A stretch of DNA of 64,000 bases from Methanolobus profundi (GTDB lineage Archaea > Halobacteriota > Methanosarcinia > Methanosarcinales > Methanosarcinaceae): contig NZ_FOUJ01000001.1 of the NCBI RefSeq assembly GCF_900114835.1, positions 620,001 through 684,000 on the forward strand, read 5' to 3'. Shown one piece after another: positions 18,523 to 26,841 of this stretch. The notes beneath the pieces are model-generated. The model was not told where the DNA came from and made no database searches. It saw nothing but the letters and a program-made list of their open reading frames with translations. The position numbers and the translations under genes were made by a program. Position 1 is the first letter of the stretch; each line of letters opens with the position of its first letter.

Positions 18523-19734
18523 ATGATAGCTAAAAAGATAACATCTTATTTTGGGGTTTTATTATTGATCTTATTTTTGTGCGGAACCAATGCTCTTTGT
18601 TCTGGTGAAATTACAGCTACAAGAAGCATATCAGATACATCTGTCGATGCAGGTGATACTTTCACAGTGACAATTGATTTTTATTTTAATGATCAAATGA
18701 CCGGTCCGAAAATAGAAGAAAGCTTGCCTATTGGATGGGTAGTCAATGAGGTTGATTCAGGGGATGCTTATTTTAAGAGCAGTACCACAAAAAGCATGTG
18801 GAATTGGAATAGTGATATCAGCTCTGGTGAAACACTTTCTATTAGTTATGATGTTACTGTGCCAAATTCAACTACTAATGGAGAATATTCTATTTCTGGT
18901 ACAGCTTCTGCTTATGTCCCCGATAGTCAAGCTCTTGTTGAAGATGATATCTGCGAAGTTTCGATCACAGGTGACACACAGGTAACTGTAGGTGAAGCAT
19001 CTTCTTCCTCATCATCCTCCAGCTCTTCATCCTCCAGTGGCGGGGGCGGAGGAGGTGGCGGTGGTGGAACCTCTGGTGAAGTGTATGAGAACATTATGAA
19101 AAAGGAAGTTGAATCTGTATTCATTAATAAAGGTAGTAGCAGCAAATATGAATTTTCAGCTGATGAGAATGCAATTGATTATGTACAGTTCACTGGCCTT
19201 AAGAACTCAGGACAGATATCCACTACAATAGAAGTTCTCAATGCCAGATCAACATTTGCTGATTCAGATGCACCGGGACTGGTATACCAGAACATGAACA
19301 TCTGGGTGGGCAAAGTTGGTTTTGCAACATCAGATAATATTGAAGATCCTGTCATAGGATTCAGTGTAAAGAAGGAATGGCTGGAAGAGAATGGTCTTTC
19401 ATCAGATGAGGTAATTCTTTACAGGTATTCAGATGATGTATGGAATGAACTTGAGACAAGTGTTCTGAGTGAAGCCGATACATGCGTTTATTTTGAATCC
19501 AAAACACTTGGTTTCTCTCCATTTGCAATAGCCGCTCCGGCAAAAGAAGAAACAGTTGTTTCATCATCTGCAGGTGAGAATGTAGAAGAACTTAGATCAA
19601 CATCTGAACCTATTGAAGAAGAAACATCCACTCCTGTGGAATCGTCTCAAAGTTCCCCTGGATTTGGAGTTTTAATAGGAATTGCCGGTGTAATTATTGC
19701 TGGTATTTTCATCACAATGAAAGGTAGAAGATAA
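18523..19734 (+). CDS. PGF-pre-PGF / PGF-CTERM surface protein
   Basis: This 403-residue protein has a signal peptide (1-27), a DUF11-like beta-sandwich (28-155; begins EITATRSISDTSVDAGDTF), a linker of Ser then Gly runs (about 158-182), a PGF-pre-PGF domain (186-339, ending TLGFSPFAIA), a Thr/Ser/Glu-rich stalk, and a C-terminal sorting signal of the PGF-CTERM type: S-S-P-G-F-G near 378, a hydrophobic helix and a final K-G-R-R. Such signals are cut by archaeosortase A, which attaches the protein to a membrane lipid. The protein should therefore be lipid-anchored on the cell surface. The same DUF11-like domain recurs in the proteins at 43920 and 34769. The next gene (19773) starts 38 bases downstream and shares the PGF-pre-PGF domain. 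Confidence 0.88.
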   Translation: MIAKKITSYFGVLLLILFLCGTNALCSGEITATRSISDTSVDAGDTFTVTIDFYFNDQMTGPKIEESLPIGWVVNEVDSGDAYFKSSTTKSMWNWNSDISSGETLSISYDVTVPNSTTNGEYSISGTASAYVPDSQALVEDDICEVSITGDTQVTVGEASSSSSSSSSSSSSGGGGGGGGGGTSGEVYENIMKKEVESVFINKGSSSKYEFSADENAIDYVQFTGLKNSGQISTTIEVLNARSTFADSDAPGLVYQNMNIWVGKVGFATSDNIEDPVIGFSVKKEWLEENGLSSDEVILYRYSDDVWNELETSVLSEADTCVYFESKTLGFSPFAIAAPAKEETVVSSSAGENVEELRSTSEPIEEETSTPVESSQSSPGFGVLIGIAGVIIAGIFITMKGRR

Positions 19735-19772
19735 TTCTACTTTTTTGCAGAAAAAACTAAGGTGAATAAGAG

Positions 19773-22241
19773 ATGGGGAAAAGCAAAATACCACTTCTTA
19801 TCTTTTTACTGCTCCTATCTCTATTCTCTTTTTCTGCACAAGCTTTAGACCAAGACCTGAACTTAGCAAATGTTTCTGAAATAGAAACATATTCCGAAGC
19901 AACAGCGGTTTCCCTTTCGACTAAGATAAGTCCTTCAATATCGATAATAGTTTCACCTGATGCAATTGATCTTGGCAGATTGTCAGCAGGTATGTCCAGT
20001 GACGTGCATGAGGTGGGAATATTCAATAAAGGTAGTTCTAAGATCTATGTCACTTCTGAGGTCATAGACGCTGCAAAGGACCTTTATGTGGATGGAATTG
20101 AACTTGATGATGCTTCCTGGACACACTATAAAAAGACAATATCTCCTGGAGAATGCATTGGATCTGGTCTGCAGTTGAACGTACCGGAAGAGTACGTTGG
20201 TATTGGTTCAATGGAAGGTAAATTGGTATTCTGGGCGGAATTAAAAGAAAACAATGCCCCTGTCATTGAAAAAATAGAAGATATAACTGTAAATAGTTCT
20301 GATAAGGTAAAGATAATTCTGCATGCTTATGATCCGGATAACGATAAATTGACATATTCAACCACGGCGAAGTTTGGAAACCTTTATGGCAATATCTTTG
20401 AATGGGACACAACAGGAATAGGACCTGGAGCTCATAAGGTCACATTCTCGGTTTCAGATGGCTATGCATCGGACTCAGAGACTGTGCTTATCACTATTAA
20501 TGCTGCAAATGACAATAATGACTTTCCTATAGCTAATTTTACATCTAATGTGACAGAGGGAAAGATCCCCTTAAGTGTAATGTTCGTTGACATGTCCGTG
20601 AATGCTACATCATGGAAATGGGATCTTGGAGATGGTACATATTCCACAGGCAGGAATATTGTACATACCTACACTGAAGCTGGTAATTATACCATATCTC
20701 TTGAAGCTGGAAATAATTTCGGGAATTGCACTGAGAAAAGAACAGATCACATCATTGCTTATCCCCGGATAATAATTTCTTTTGTATCTCCATCGAGTAG
20801 CTATATTACAGATCAGACAGGTGCTTCCAGATTGTTTGAAGTTACCACTGATGAAGTTGCAAATATTACCTGGACCCTTGACAACGTAGACATACAAACG
20901 AATAATTCCACCAGGGCAGCTTCTTATTATTGTTCTTCAGCAAAGAACGGAGTACATGATCTCACGATATATGCTGAGAACATGAATGGGACTGCACAAA
21001 AGAAATGGATATGGAACGTGACGTCCATTTCATCTTCAGATAGTTCAGGTAGCAGTTCTTCAGGTGGACGGTATGTCAGTGGGGGAGGCTATTTCGGAGA
21101 AAATTATGACAATATTCTGAATAAAGTGTCCAAAAGTCAGAATGTGCTGGCTAAAAGAACAACGACATTTTCCTTTAACTCAGAAGATAACCCTATAGAT
21201 TCTGTTAGTTTTATTGCTTTGAAGAATTCCGGTGTTATAAGCACTACAATTGAAATATTGAAAGGAATTTCAACACTGGTATCTGCTCCACCTTCCGGAG
21301 AAGTATATAAGTATGTCAATATCTGGGTTGGCGATACAGGATTTGCAACTCCGGATAATATTGAGAATGCAGTGATCACGTTCAAGGTTGAAAAGGTATG
21401 GATATCAGAGAATGACGTTCGTGAATCTCGTATATCTCTTTACAGGTACAGTGGAAGTAAATGGAATGAACTGGACACGCTTAAAGTAAAAGAGGATGAT
21501 GAATATGTTTATTTTGAGTCTGAAACACCCGGATTTTCTCCATTTGCCATTACTGGAATAAAAAAGGATGTACCTTTAAATACAGATGTAAGTACATTAA
21601 GATCAACATCAGAGGAAGTTCTATCTTCTTCCAATGAGCCGTTTGCTCAGGAATTACTGTCAACCGATGCTTCATCATCAGGTATCAGCAGATGGACATG
21701 GATATTATTCTTATTGCTACTGTTTACCGGCATTTGTATCTATGTAGGGGAGAGAAAAGGTCTCCTTTCTTTCGGGAAGAACAAACATGAAAATGTTATC
21801 TTCAAGGATACACTTTCATGTGAAATAGTTCCTGATGGTCTTACTATTTGTTACTTTGATACTGAGGAAGATCCAATAAAATATATTCAATTCAAAATAA
21901 TTGATAATTCCAGAGACATGGAAGTAAAGGTGGAAGTGCTGAGGAACAGATCCCTTTTTGTAAAGGTCGATCCTCCTGGTAAAGTATATAGGCACCTCAA
22001 TATCTGGATCGTTGCAGAAGGACTTGATCCTTCGACAATGGATACTTCAACAGTAGCCTTTAAGGTCGTTCGTTCATGGATCGAAGAGAATGGAATTGAT
22101 GTTTCATCTATAGCTCTGTTCAGGTATGTGGATGATATGTGGCATGAACTGCCTACTGAAATGCTTGAAGAAAATGATGATAACTTAGTCTTTGGAGCAC
22201 AGACACCTGGTTTTTCTTCATTTGCAATATGCAGTGTTTAG
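19773..22241 (+). CDS. Multidomain surface protein with two PGF-pre-PGF domains around a membrane helix
   Basis: This 822-residue protein has a signal peptide (1-25), a beta domain (30-160) shared with the C-terminus of the protein at 43920 (both end G-I-G-S-M-E-G-K-L-V-F-W-A-E), a cadherin-like domain (161-247), a PKD domain (249-329), an Ig-like domain (331-417) also seen in the S-layer protein at 1-3754, a Ser/Gly linker and a PGF-pre-PGF domain (442-596, ending TPGFSPFAITG). A hydrophobic helix follows (about 640-660) with basic residues after it (GERKGLLSFGKNK). A second, diverged PGF-pre-PGF domain (670-822, ending TPGFSSFAICSV) makes the C-terminus. If the helix spans the membrane, this last domain would lie in the cytoplasm. 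There is no PGF-CTERM motif. It probably forms a unit with the gene before it. Confidence 0.85.
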   Translation: MGKSKIPLLIFLLLLSLFSFSAQALDQDLNLANVSEIETYSEATAVSLSTKISPSISIIVSPDAIDLGRLSAGMSSDVHEVGIFNKGSSKIYVTSEVIDAAKDLYVDGIELDDASWTHYKKTISPGECIGSGLQLNVPEEYVGIGSMEGKLVFWAELKENNAPVIEKIEDITVNSSDKVKIILHAYDPDNDKLTYSTTAKFGNLYGNIFEWDTTGIGPGAHKVTFSVSDGYASDSETVLITINAANDNNDFPIANFTSNVTEGKIPLSVMFVDMSVNATSWKWDLGDGTYSTGRNIVHTYTEAGNYTISLEAGNNFGNCTEKRTDHIIAYPRIIISFVSPSSSYITDQTGASRLFEVTTDEVANITWTLDNVDIQTNNSTRAASYYCSSAKNGVHDLTIYAENMNGTAQKKWIWNVTSISSSDSSGSSSSGGRYVSGGGYFGENYDNILNKVSKSQNVLAKRTTTFSFNSEDNPIDSVSFIALKNSGVISTTIEILKGISTLVSAPPSGEVYKYVNIWVGDTGFATPDNIENAVITFKVEKVWISENDVRESRISLYRYSGSKWNELDTLKVKEDDEYVYFESETPGFSPFAITGIKKDVPLNTDVSTLRSTSEEVLSSSNEPFAQELLSTDASSSGISRWTWILFLLLLFTGICIYVGERKGLLSFGKNKHENVIFKDTLSCEIVPDGLTICYFDTEEDPIKYIQFKIIDNSRDMEVKVEVLRNRSLFVKVDPPGKVYRHLNIWIVAEGLDPSTMDTSTVAFKVVRSWIEENGIDVSSIALFRYVDDMWHELPTEMLEENDDNLVFGAQTPGFSSFAICSV

Positions 22242-22455
22242 TATTTTATTTACATATCATGAGAGATCTTGATCAACACTACTTCTATTGATCTTATGTA
22301 CGCACGGTTATCTTTACAGGTAATATACGTAGTCTGGATCGGTCTATTTATATGTAATTAAATTTTCTGTATGGACAAAGTAAAAAATTATGGAAACTAA
22401 TTGATATGGTTCCTATCTTTATTCTTTAAGAAATGGACCTATCTGGTGTATTATC

Positions 22456-24588
22456 ATGAAATGCGTATTGAACATCTCCACTCACTCGTTTGTAATTGCG
22501 TCGCTAATAATGGTGTTTACATCTGTTCCAGTATCGGGTATTTCATATGAAGAGTTCAATGCATCATATTCTCATAGTATGGTCACCACTGATGGCTTAC
22601 AGGAAATGATCCATTATTGGTTAAATGATGAGCAGCTTCCCCTTGAAGAATATGATCTGGAAATTGTAAAAGATGTTCAAACCGGTTATGGAAATGTAAG
22701 TTATTTCTCTATTACCAAAACAAGTGGTGAGCCAATTGATACCAATGACCTTATTATCGTAACTTTTAATCCCAATGCACGCGGGAATAGAACAAGAGTG
22801 ATTTTACCCGGTGTAACAAACACAAAAACCCTTTCATTTGTTGGAACATCGCCTTTCTGGAATGTGGGTAATTTCCCCATTGATGGGCAGTTCTTTGGAG
22901 ATCTTATATTAAAGCCTGGCATGACCATAATTGCTGATGAGTATTCCGTTTATACTGGTGGTACCTGGGATCCAGATAGAGGTGATTATGTACTTGATGC
23001 AGATGGACACATTACCGGTATGCAGGCAATGTTTGCTGACTGGGGAAATGATCCTTCAGACCCGTCTGACGATTCATTGCAACCCGGAGATGTTGTTTCC
23101 GTTATGCTCATTGATTCATCAAAAGATGAGATCATTTTTGAAAAGGAAGTTATTGTTTCGGGCTATCCTAAGCAACCAATAAGGTTAGCAGAAGGTGGAG
23201 CTAATTTCAATATGAGTTCTCCTATTGATGATGGCTTTATCACTTTGGGATATCTTGGAGGTACTTCAGTGTATCCTGAGAATATTGCTATTGAAGTTTC
23301 TCATGGTCTGCCCGTGATGAATGTTTTCCTTGATGATGATACCATATCATATCCATTGAATTCTCCACTGTTACCTGGAGATTCGATCAACATCTCTTTT
23401 GAAAACTGGGTATATGGTCCTAACAGCCAGGTAAAAGGTGTTTTACTGGGCAGTCAGGTTGTTTGTAAAGATGAAGTTTTCAGATTATCTGTAATAGATA
23501 CTTCTTCCAATGAAGTTCTTGATTCAGAACTTCTCATAATGGATGGAGGTGTTCTTCCTGATATAGTGGAGAAAGATGCACTGACATTAAAAGAACTCCA
23601 GACGTGGATACATTGCTGGCTAAATGATATGTCTGAGCCACATTTATCGCCTTCTGCTGAGTTCCACATTGAATTACACAAGGATATTGAAACTGGATAT
23701 GGTAATCTTAGTTATCTAAGTATTCAGCAAACAGCAGGAGATGTGATCCACACAAAGGATTTCAAGATCATCACTACAAATCCGAATGCAAGAGGCTCCA
23801 ATAAGACCAGGGGGGTCCTGCCAAATATTAATAACACAAATACGTTATCTTTGATCGGTGCATCTCCTTTTCTGAATCTGGGCAATTTCCCTACAACGGG
23901 ACAATTCTTTGGGGAATTTGTGATGGAGCCGGGGATTACTATTGTTGCTGATGAATATTCCAATTTTGCTGGTGCGACCTGGGATCCAGACAGAGGAGAT
24001 TATATAAAAGATCCAAAGGGATATCAAACAGGTATGCAGGCGATGTTTGCTGACTGGGGTGATGATCCTTCAGATCCTTCTGATGATTCACTTTCTGCTG
24101 GAGACTCCGTGAATATCAAAATTATCTATACACCAACAGGCAAGATACTTTTTGATGATAATGTCACAGTTAATGAAGATACTGAAACCTATTATCCTTA
24201 TCTGGTCTCTGATCTTGATGGTGATGTTTCACTAATTGGAAACAACATTACATTTGTTTATGAGGGTGGCTATCCCCTCTATAGTGAGCAATTAAAAGTT
24301 ATTTGTATGACAGGTGAACTTCCAGCAGTAAATATAATTGATAAAAGTGAGATTGATTTCCATCTTTCTGATCCTTTATACTATGATGTCGGAGTTGATA
24401 AGCATCTCTTGGATCAGGGAGATGTGATTGAGATCGATCTTTCAACATTAGATGTTTCAAATTCAGGTAGCGGAGGATTCATGCTTGGGAATCTGATTTT
24501 ATACGAGGGAGATAAAGTTACTTTCATGTTGGTTGATACGGATACCGGACAAGTTGTAAATGTGCAGGAGCTGGAAATGAGTGATTAA
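22456..24588 (+). CDS. Secreted A-B-A-B pilin-head fusion protein with half-modules
   Basis: This 710-residue protein has a signal peptide (about 1-28) but no prepilin signal. The mature part is two tandem units. Each starts with one helix of the shared surface module (42-62, TTDGLQEMIHYWLND; 374-396, TLKELQTWIHCWLND), then a domain A (about 65-240 and 402-575), then a domain B (about 243-365 and 578-710). Domain A matches the head of the prepilin at 46844, sharing SPFWN-LGNFP, GQFFG, MTIIADEY and TGMQAMFADWG-DPSDPSDD. Domain B matches the head of the prepilin at 47515, sharing V/ISHGLP and LLG-QVV. The order A-B-A-B repeats the order of the four prepilin genes at 45698-48048. It may bind, cap or imitate the pilus. 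I know of no named family for the whole protein. Confidence 0.85.
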   Translation: MKCVLNISTHSFVIASLIMVFTSVPVSGISYEEFNASYSHSMVTTDGLQEMIHYWLNDEQLPLEEYDLEIVKDVQTGYGNVSYFSITKTSGEPIDTNDLIIVTFNPNARGNRTRVILPGVTNTKTLSFVGTSPFWNVGNFPIDGQFFGDLILKPGMTIIADEYSVYTGGTWDPDRGDYVLDADGHITGMQAMFADWGNDPSDPSDDSLQPGDVVSVMLIDSSKDEIIFEKEVIVSGYPKQPIRLAEGGANFNMSSPIDDGFITLGYLGGTSVYPENIAIEVSHGLPVMNVFLDDDTISYPLNSPLLPGDSINISFENWVYGPNSQVKGVLLGSQVVCKDEVFRLSVIDTSSNEVLDSELLIMDGGVLPDIVEKDALTLKELQTWIHCWLNDMSEPHLSPSAEFHIELHKDIETGYGNLSYLSIQQTAGDVIHTKDFKIITTNPNARGSNKTRGVLPNINNTNTLSLIGASPFLNLGNFPTTGQFFGEFVMEPGITIVADEYSNFAGATWDPDRGDYIKDPKGYQTGMQAMFADWGDDPSDPSDDSLSAGDSVNIKIIYTPTGKILFDDNVTVNEDTETYYPYLVSDLDGDVSLIGNNITFVYEGGYPLYSEQLKVICMTGELPAVNIIDKSEIDFHLSDPLYYDVGVDKHLLDQGDVIEIDLSTLDVSNSGSGGFMLGNLILYEGDKVTFMLVDTDTGQVVNVQELEMSD

Positions 24589-24778
24589 ACTTGCTTACGG
24601 GATCAATCAAAGAACTCGATTTGGTAATTTGTAGATAATCTTCAAAAGTAGGATACAACCTTGTTATCTTTTAAGGTATCATGTTTTAGCTACAACTCCA
24701 GCTATATATAGTCTTCTTCTTTAAGCATGAAATATTAGTTACCAATTGTATGGAAGTGCTATCGTTTCTCTCCCAAAA

Positions 24779-26488
24779 ATGACAAATACAAGACTATGGC
24801 TTGTTTCATTAGCTATTTTCACACTTCTGCCCTATTGTGTGTCCGCATCAGACTGGACCCAGTTCCAGCATGATACTTACAACAGTGGAACAAGTATGGA
24901 CAAAGCTCCGATAACATACCCGGATTTAAATCTTTCATGGGATTATACATTCTCTGGTACAGCAGGATTATCGAATGTATATAGCCCTCCACTTGTTGTG
25001 AATGACACGGTATACGCTGTCACGCCAGATGGAAGTGTTAGTGCAATTAACAAGAGAACTGGTATTGAAAAATGGAGTATTTCTCTTGGTTATATTGGCT
25101 ATCAGCTGGGTGCACCAGCTTTTGGAAATAGTACTTTGTTCATCCCAACATATACAGGAAAAATATTTACAATTGATGCTGAAAATGGAAATGTGGCATG
25201 GAATATATCTCATGGAGGAAAGTGGGGTTTTACTCCTGTTACATATGATGAACACAGGATATTTTTTGGATACTGCAGTGACTGGGAAGGAACAGAGGGA
25301 AAGTATTACTGTTATTATGATAACGGAACAAAGGGGTGGGAGCGAGATTCCACAACAACCGGTGGTTATTATTGGGCAGGTGCAACTGTAGTCGGTGATT
25401 TTCTTATATTTGGTGATTCAGAAGGATTTTTAACTTCAGTGTATAAAGAGAAAGGGACATTACGAGATGAAATTAATGTGGCATCAGTTTTTGGACTTTC
25501 AGACATAGGTAGTATTAAGTCTTCCGTTTCTTATAATGAGATGAACAGCAAGCTATATTTTACTTCAGAAGGGGCAAGTAAAGGATATTTGTTGTCTATT
25601 GTGTTCAATGAAGATGGTACATTTGATGTTTATGATAAATGCTCAGTCGAGATCTTACCCAGTACCTCTACCCCTGCGTATTATAATGGTCGGGTCTACG
25701 CGGGATCAGGTGATCATGACACAGGCGGTAAATTATATTGTTTCAATGGGTCAGACCTGAGTGAAATATGGGAATATGTTCCTAATGGAGGTATAAAAGC
25801 ATCTCCTGTGATAAGTACCGCATACGATGACGGGGAAGGAGAAGTGTATATTTATTTCACTACCAATACTGATAAGGGAAGAGCTTACTGCCTGCGTGAT
25901 CATTCAGACAATAATGCTTCGGAAGAAGTCTGGTACTATCAGCCTCCTTCCGATAAATATCAGTACATCCTTCAGGGAGTTGCAATATCAGATGGATGGC
26001 TGTATTTCGGTAACGATGGCGGTTATCTTTTTGGACTGGCCACTGAAGAAAGCATCAAAATAGCTGCTTTTGAAGCAGAGCCGAGTTCAGGTATTGCACC
26101 TCTTACGGTACAGTTTAATGATACTTCGATCGGTGCTGTTTCGTGGGAATGGGATGTTGACGGAGATGGTGAAGTTGATCACTATGATCAGAATCCTGTG
26201 CATGTGTACACAGTTCCCGGAAAATACACTGTTTCTATTAATGTAACAAGTTCCAATCGCAATGATATGTTGGTCATGGAAGATTACATTTATGTAGGCG
26301 ATGACTGGAATCCGTGGAATGATGAGGATTCAGAAGGAATTCCTGATGGAAGCTACATAACGATAGATGAGGTAATAGAAGCTTATAACTGCTGGAGGTA
26401 TGATGATGTTTCCGATACAGGTTATGATGTATCTATTGATGATGTTATTGAAATGTACAATGCATGGCGATTTAATGTCGCAATGTGA
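24779..26488 (+). CDS. Exported PQQ-like beta-propeller + PKD protein with C-terminal module
   Basis: Taking the ATG at 24779, the protein is 569 residues; a TTG at 24746 would add 11 residues that do not fit a signal peptide. Residues 1-25 are the signal peptide. A PQQ-like (outer-membrane-BamB-like) propeller fills 26-420, with repeats such as W-x-x-F-Q-H-D and V-Y-A-x-x-x-D-G-S-x-x-A-I. A PKD domain spans 427-506 (SWEWDVDGDGE). The C-terminal module (508-569) has DWNPWND and two helices of the pattern I-D-E/D-V-I-E-x-Y-N-x-W-R. No enzyme motif is seen; the propeller is likely a binding scaffold. The gene at 26842 has the same start and end architecture with a beta-helix inserted. Confidence 0.87.
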   Translation: MTNTRLWLVSLAIFTLLPYCVSASDWTQFQHDTYNSGTSMDKAPITYPDLNLSWDYTFSGTAGLSNVYSPPLVVNDTVYAVTPDGSVSAINKRTGIEKWSISLGYIGYQLGAPAFGNSTLFIPTYTGKIFTIDAENGNVAWNISHGGKWGFTPVTYDEHRIFFGYCSDWEGTEGKYYCYYDNGTKGWERDSTTTGGYYWAGATVVGDFLIFGDSEGFLTSVYKEKGTLRDEINVASVFGLSDIGSIKSSVSYNEMNSKLYFTSEGASKGYLLSIVFNEDGTFDVYDKCSVEILPSTSTPAYYNGRVYAGSGDHDTGGKLYCFNGSDLSEIWEYVPNGGIKASPVISTAYDDGEGEVYIYFTTNTDKGRAYCLRDHSDNNASEEVWYYQPPSDKYQYILQGVAISDGWLYFGNDGGYLFGLATEESIKIAAFEAEPSSGIAPLTVQFNDTSIGAVSWEWDVDGDGEVDHYDQNPVHVYTVPGKYTVSINVTSSNRNDMLVMEDYIYVGDDWNPWNDEDSEGIPDGSYITIDEVIEAYNCWRYDDVSDTGYDVSIDDVIEMYNAWRFNVAM

Positions 26489-26841
26489 AGTAACAGCTTA
26501 GCATCATCAATATATTCTCTGATGATCTAAAGCTAAAATCTTGAATATTGGAGTATTTTTTATGGAATAATGGAGCATCAAGTGAAAGTTAATGCTTTTC
26601 TGGAAAATAGTTGCTCCTCTATTTTATTTCAAAAGCTAATGTATATTTGCATTTATTTTTTGTTTATATGTGTTGCTGAATTAGCTTTCTTTTAGTGAAA
26701 AATATCTGACATTACTTTAAGTTAAAAACAGATCATGGTAGCAGTGCAACACATGTTTTGTGAGTTTTATCCTCAGTTCAGTCTCACAATATGAAAAGTT
26801 CTAATCGCATCATGAATCCTGTTTTATAGAGGTGAGTAAAA
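26489..26841. other. Intergenic region with a long imperfect hairpin
   Basis: This 353-base AT-rich gap starts with an imperfect inverted repeat (about 26494-26533, arms AGCTTAGCATCATCA and TGATGATCTAAAGCT) just after the preceding stop, which could end or protect the message. A purine-rich GAGGTGAG at 26829-26836 is the ribosome-binding site of the next gene. Nothing else is recognisable. Confidence 0.4.

Noticed and set aside
22456-24588. Calling the 710-residue protein a prepilin
   Set aside because: It has an ordinary signal peptide and no SPVIG-type signal or pilin helix; only the head domains match pilins.
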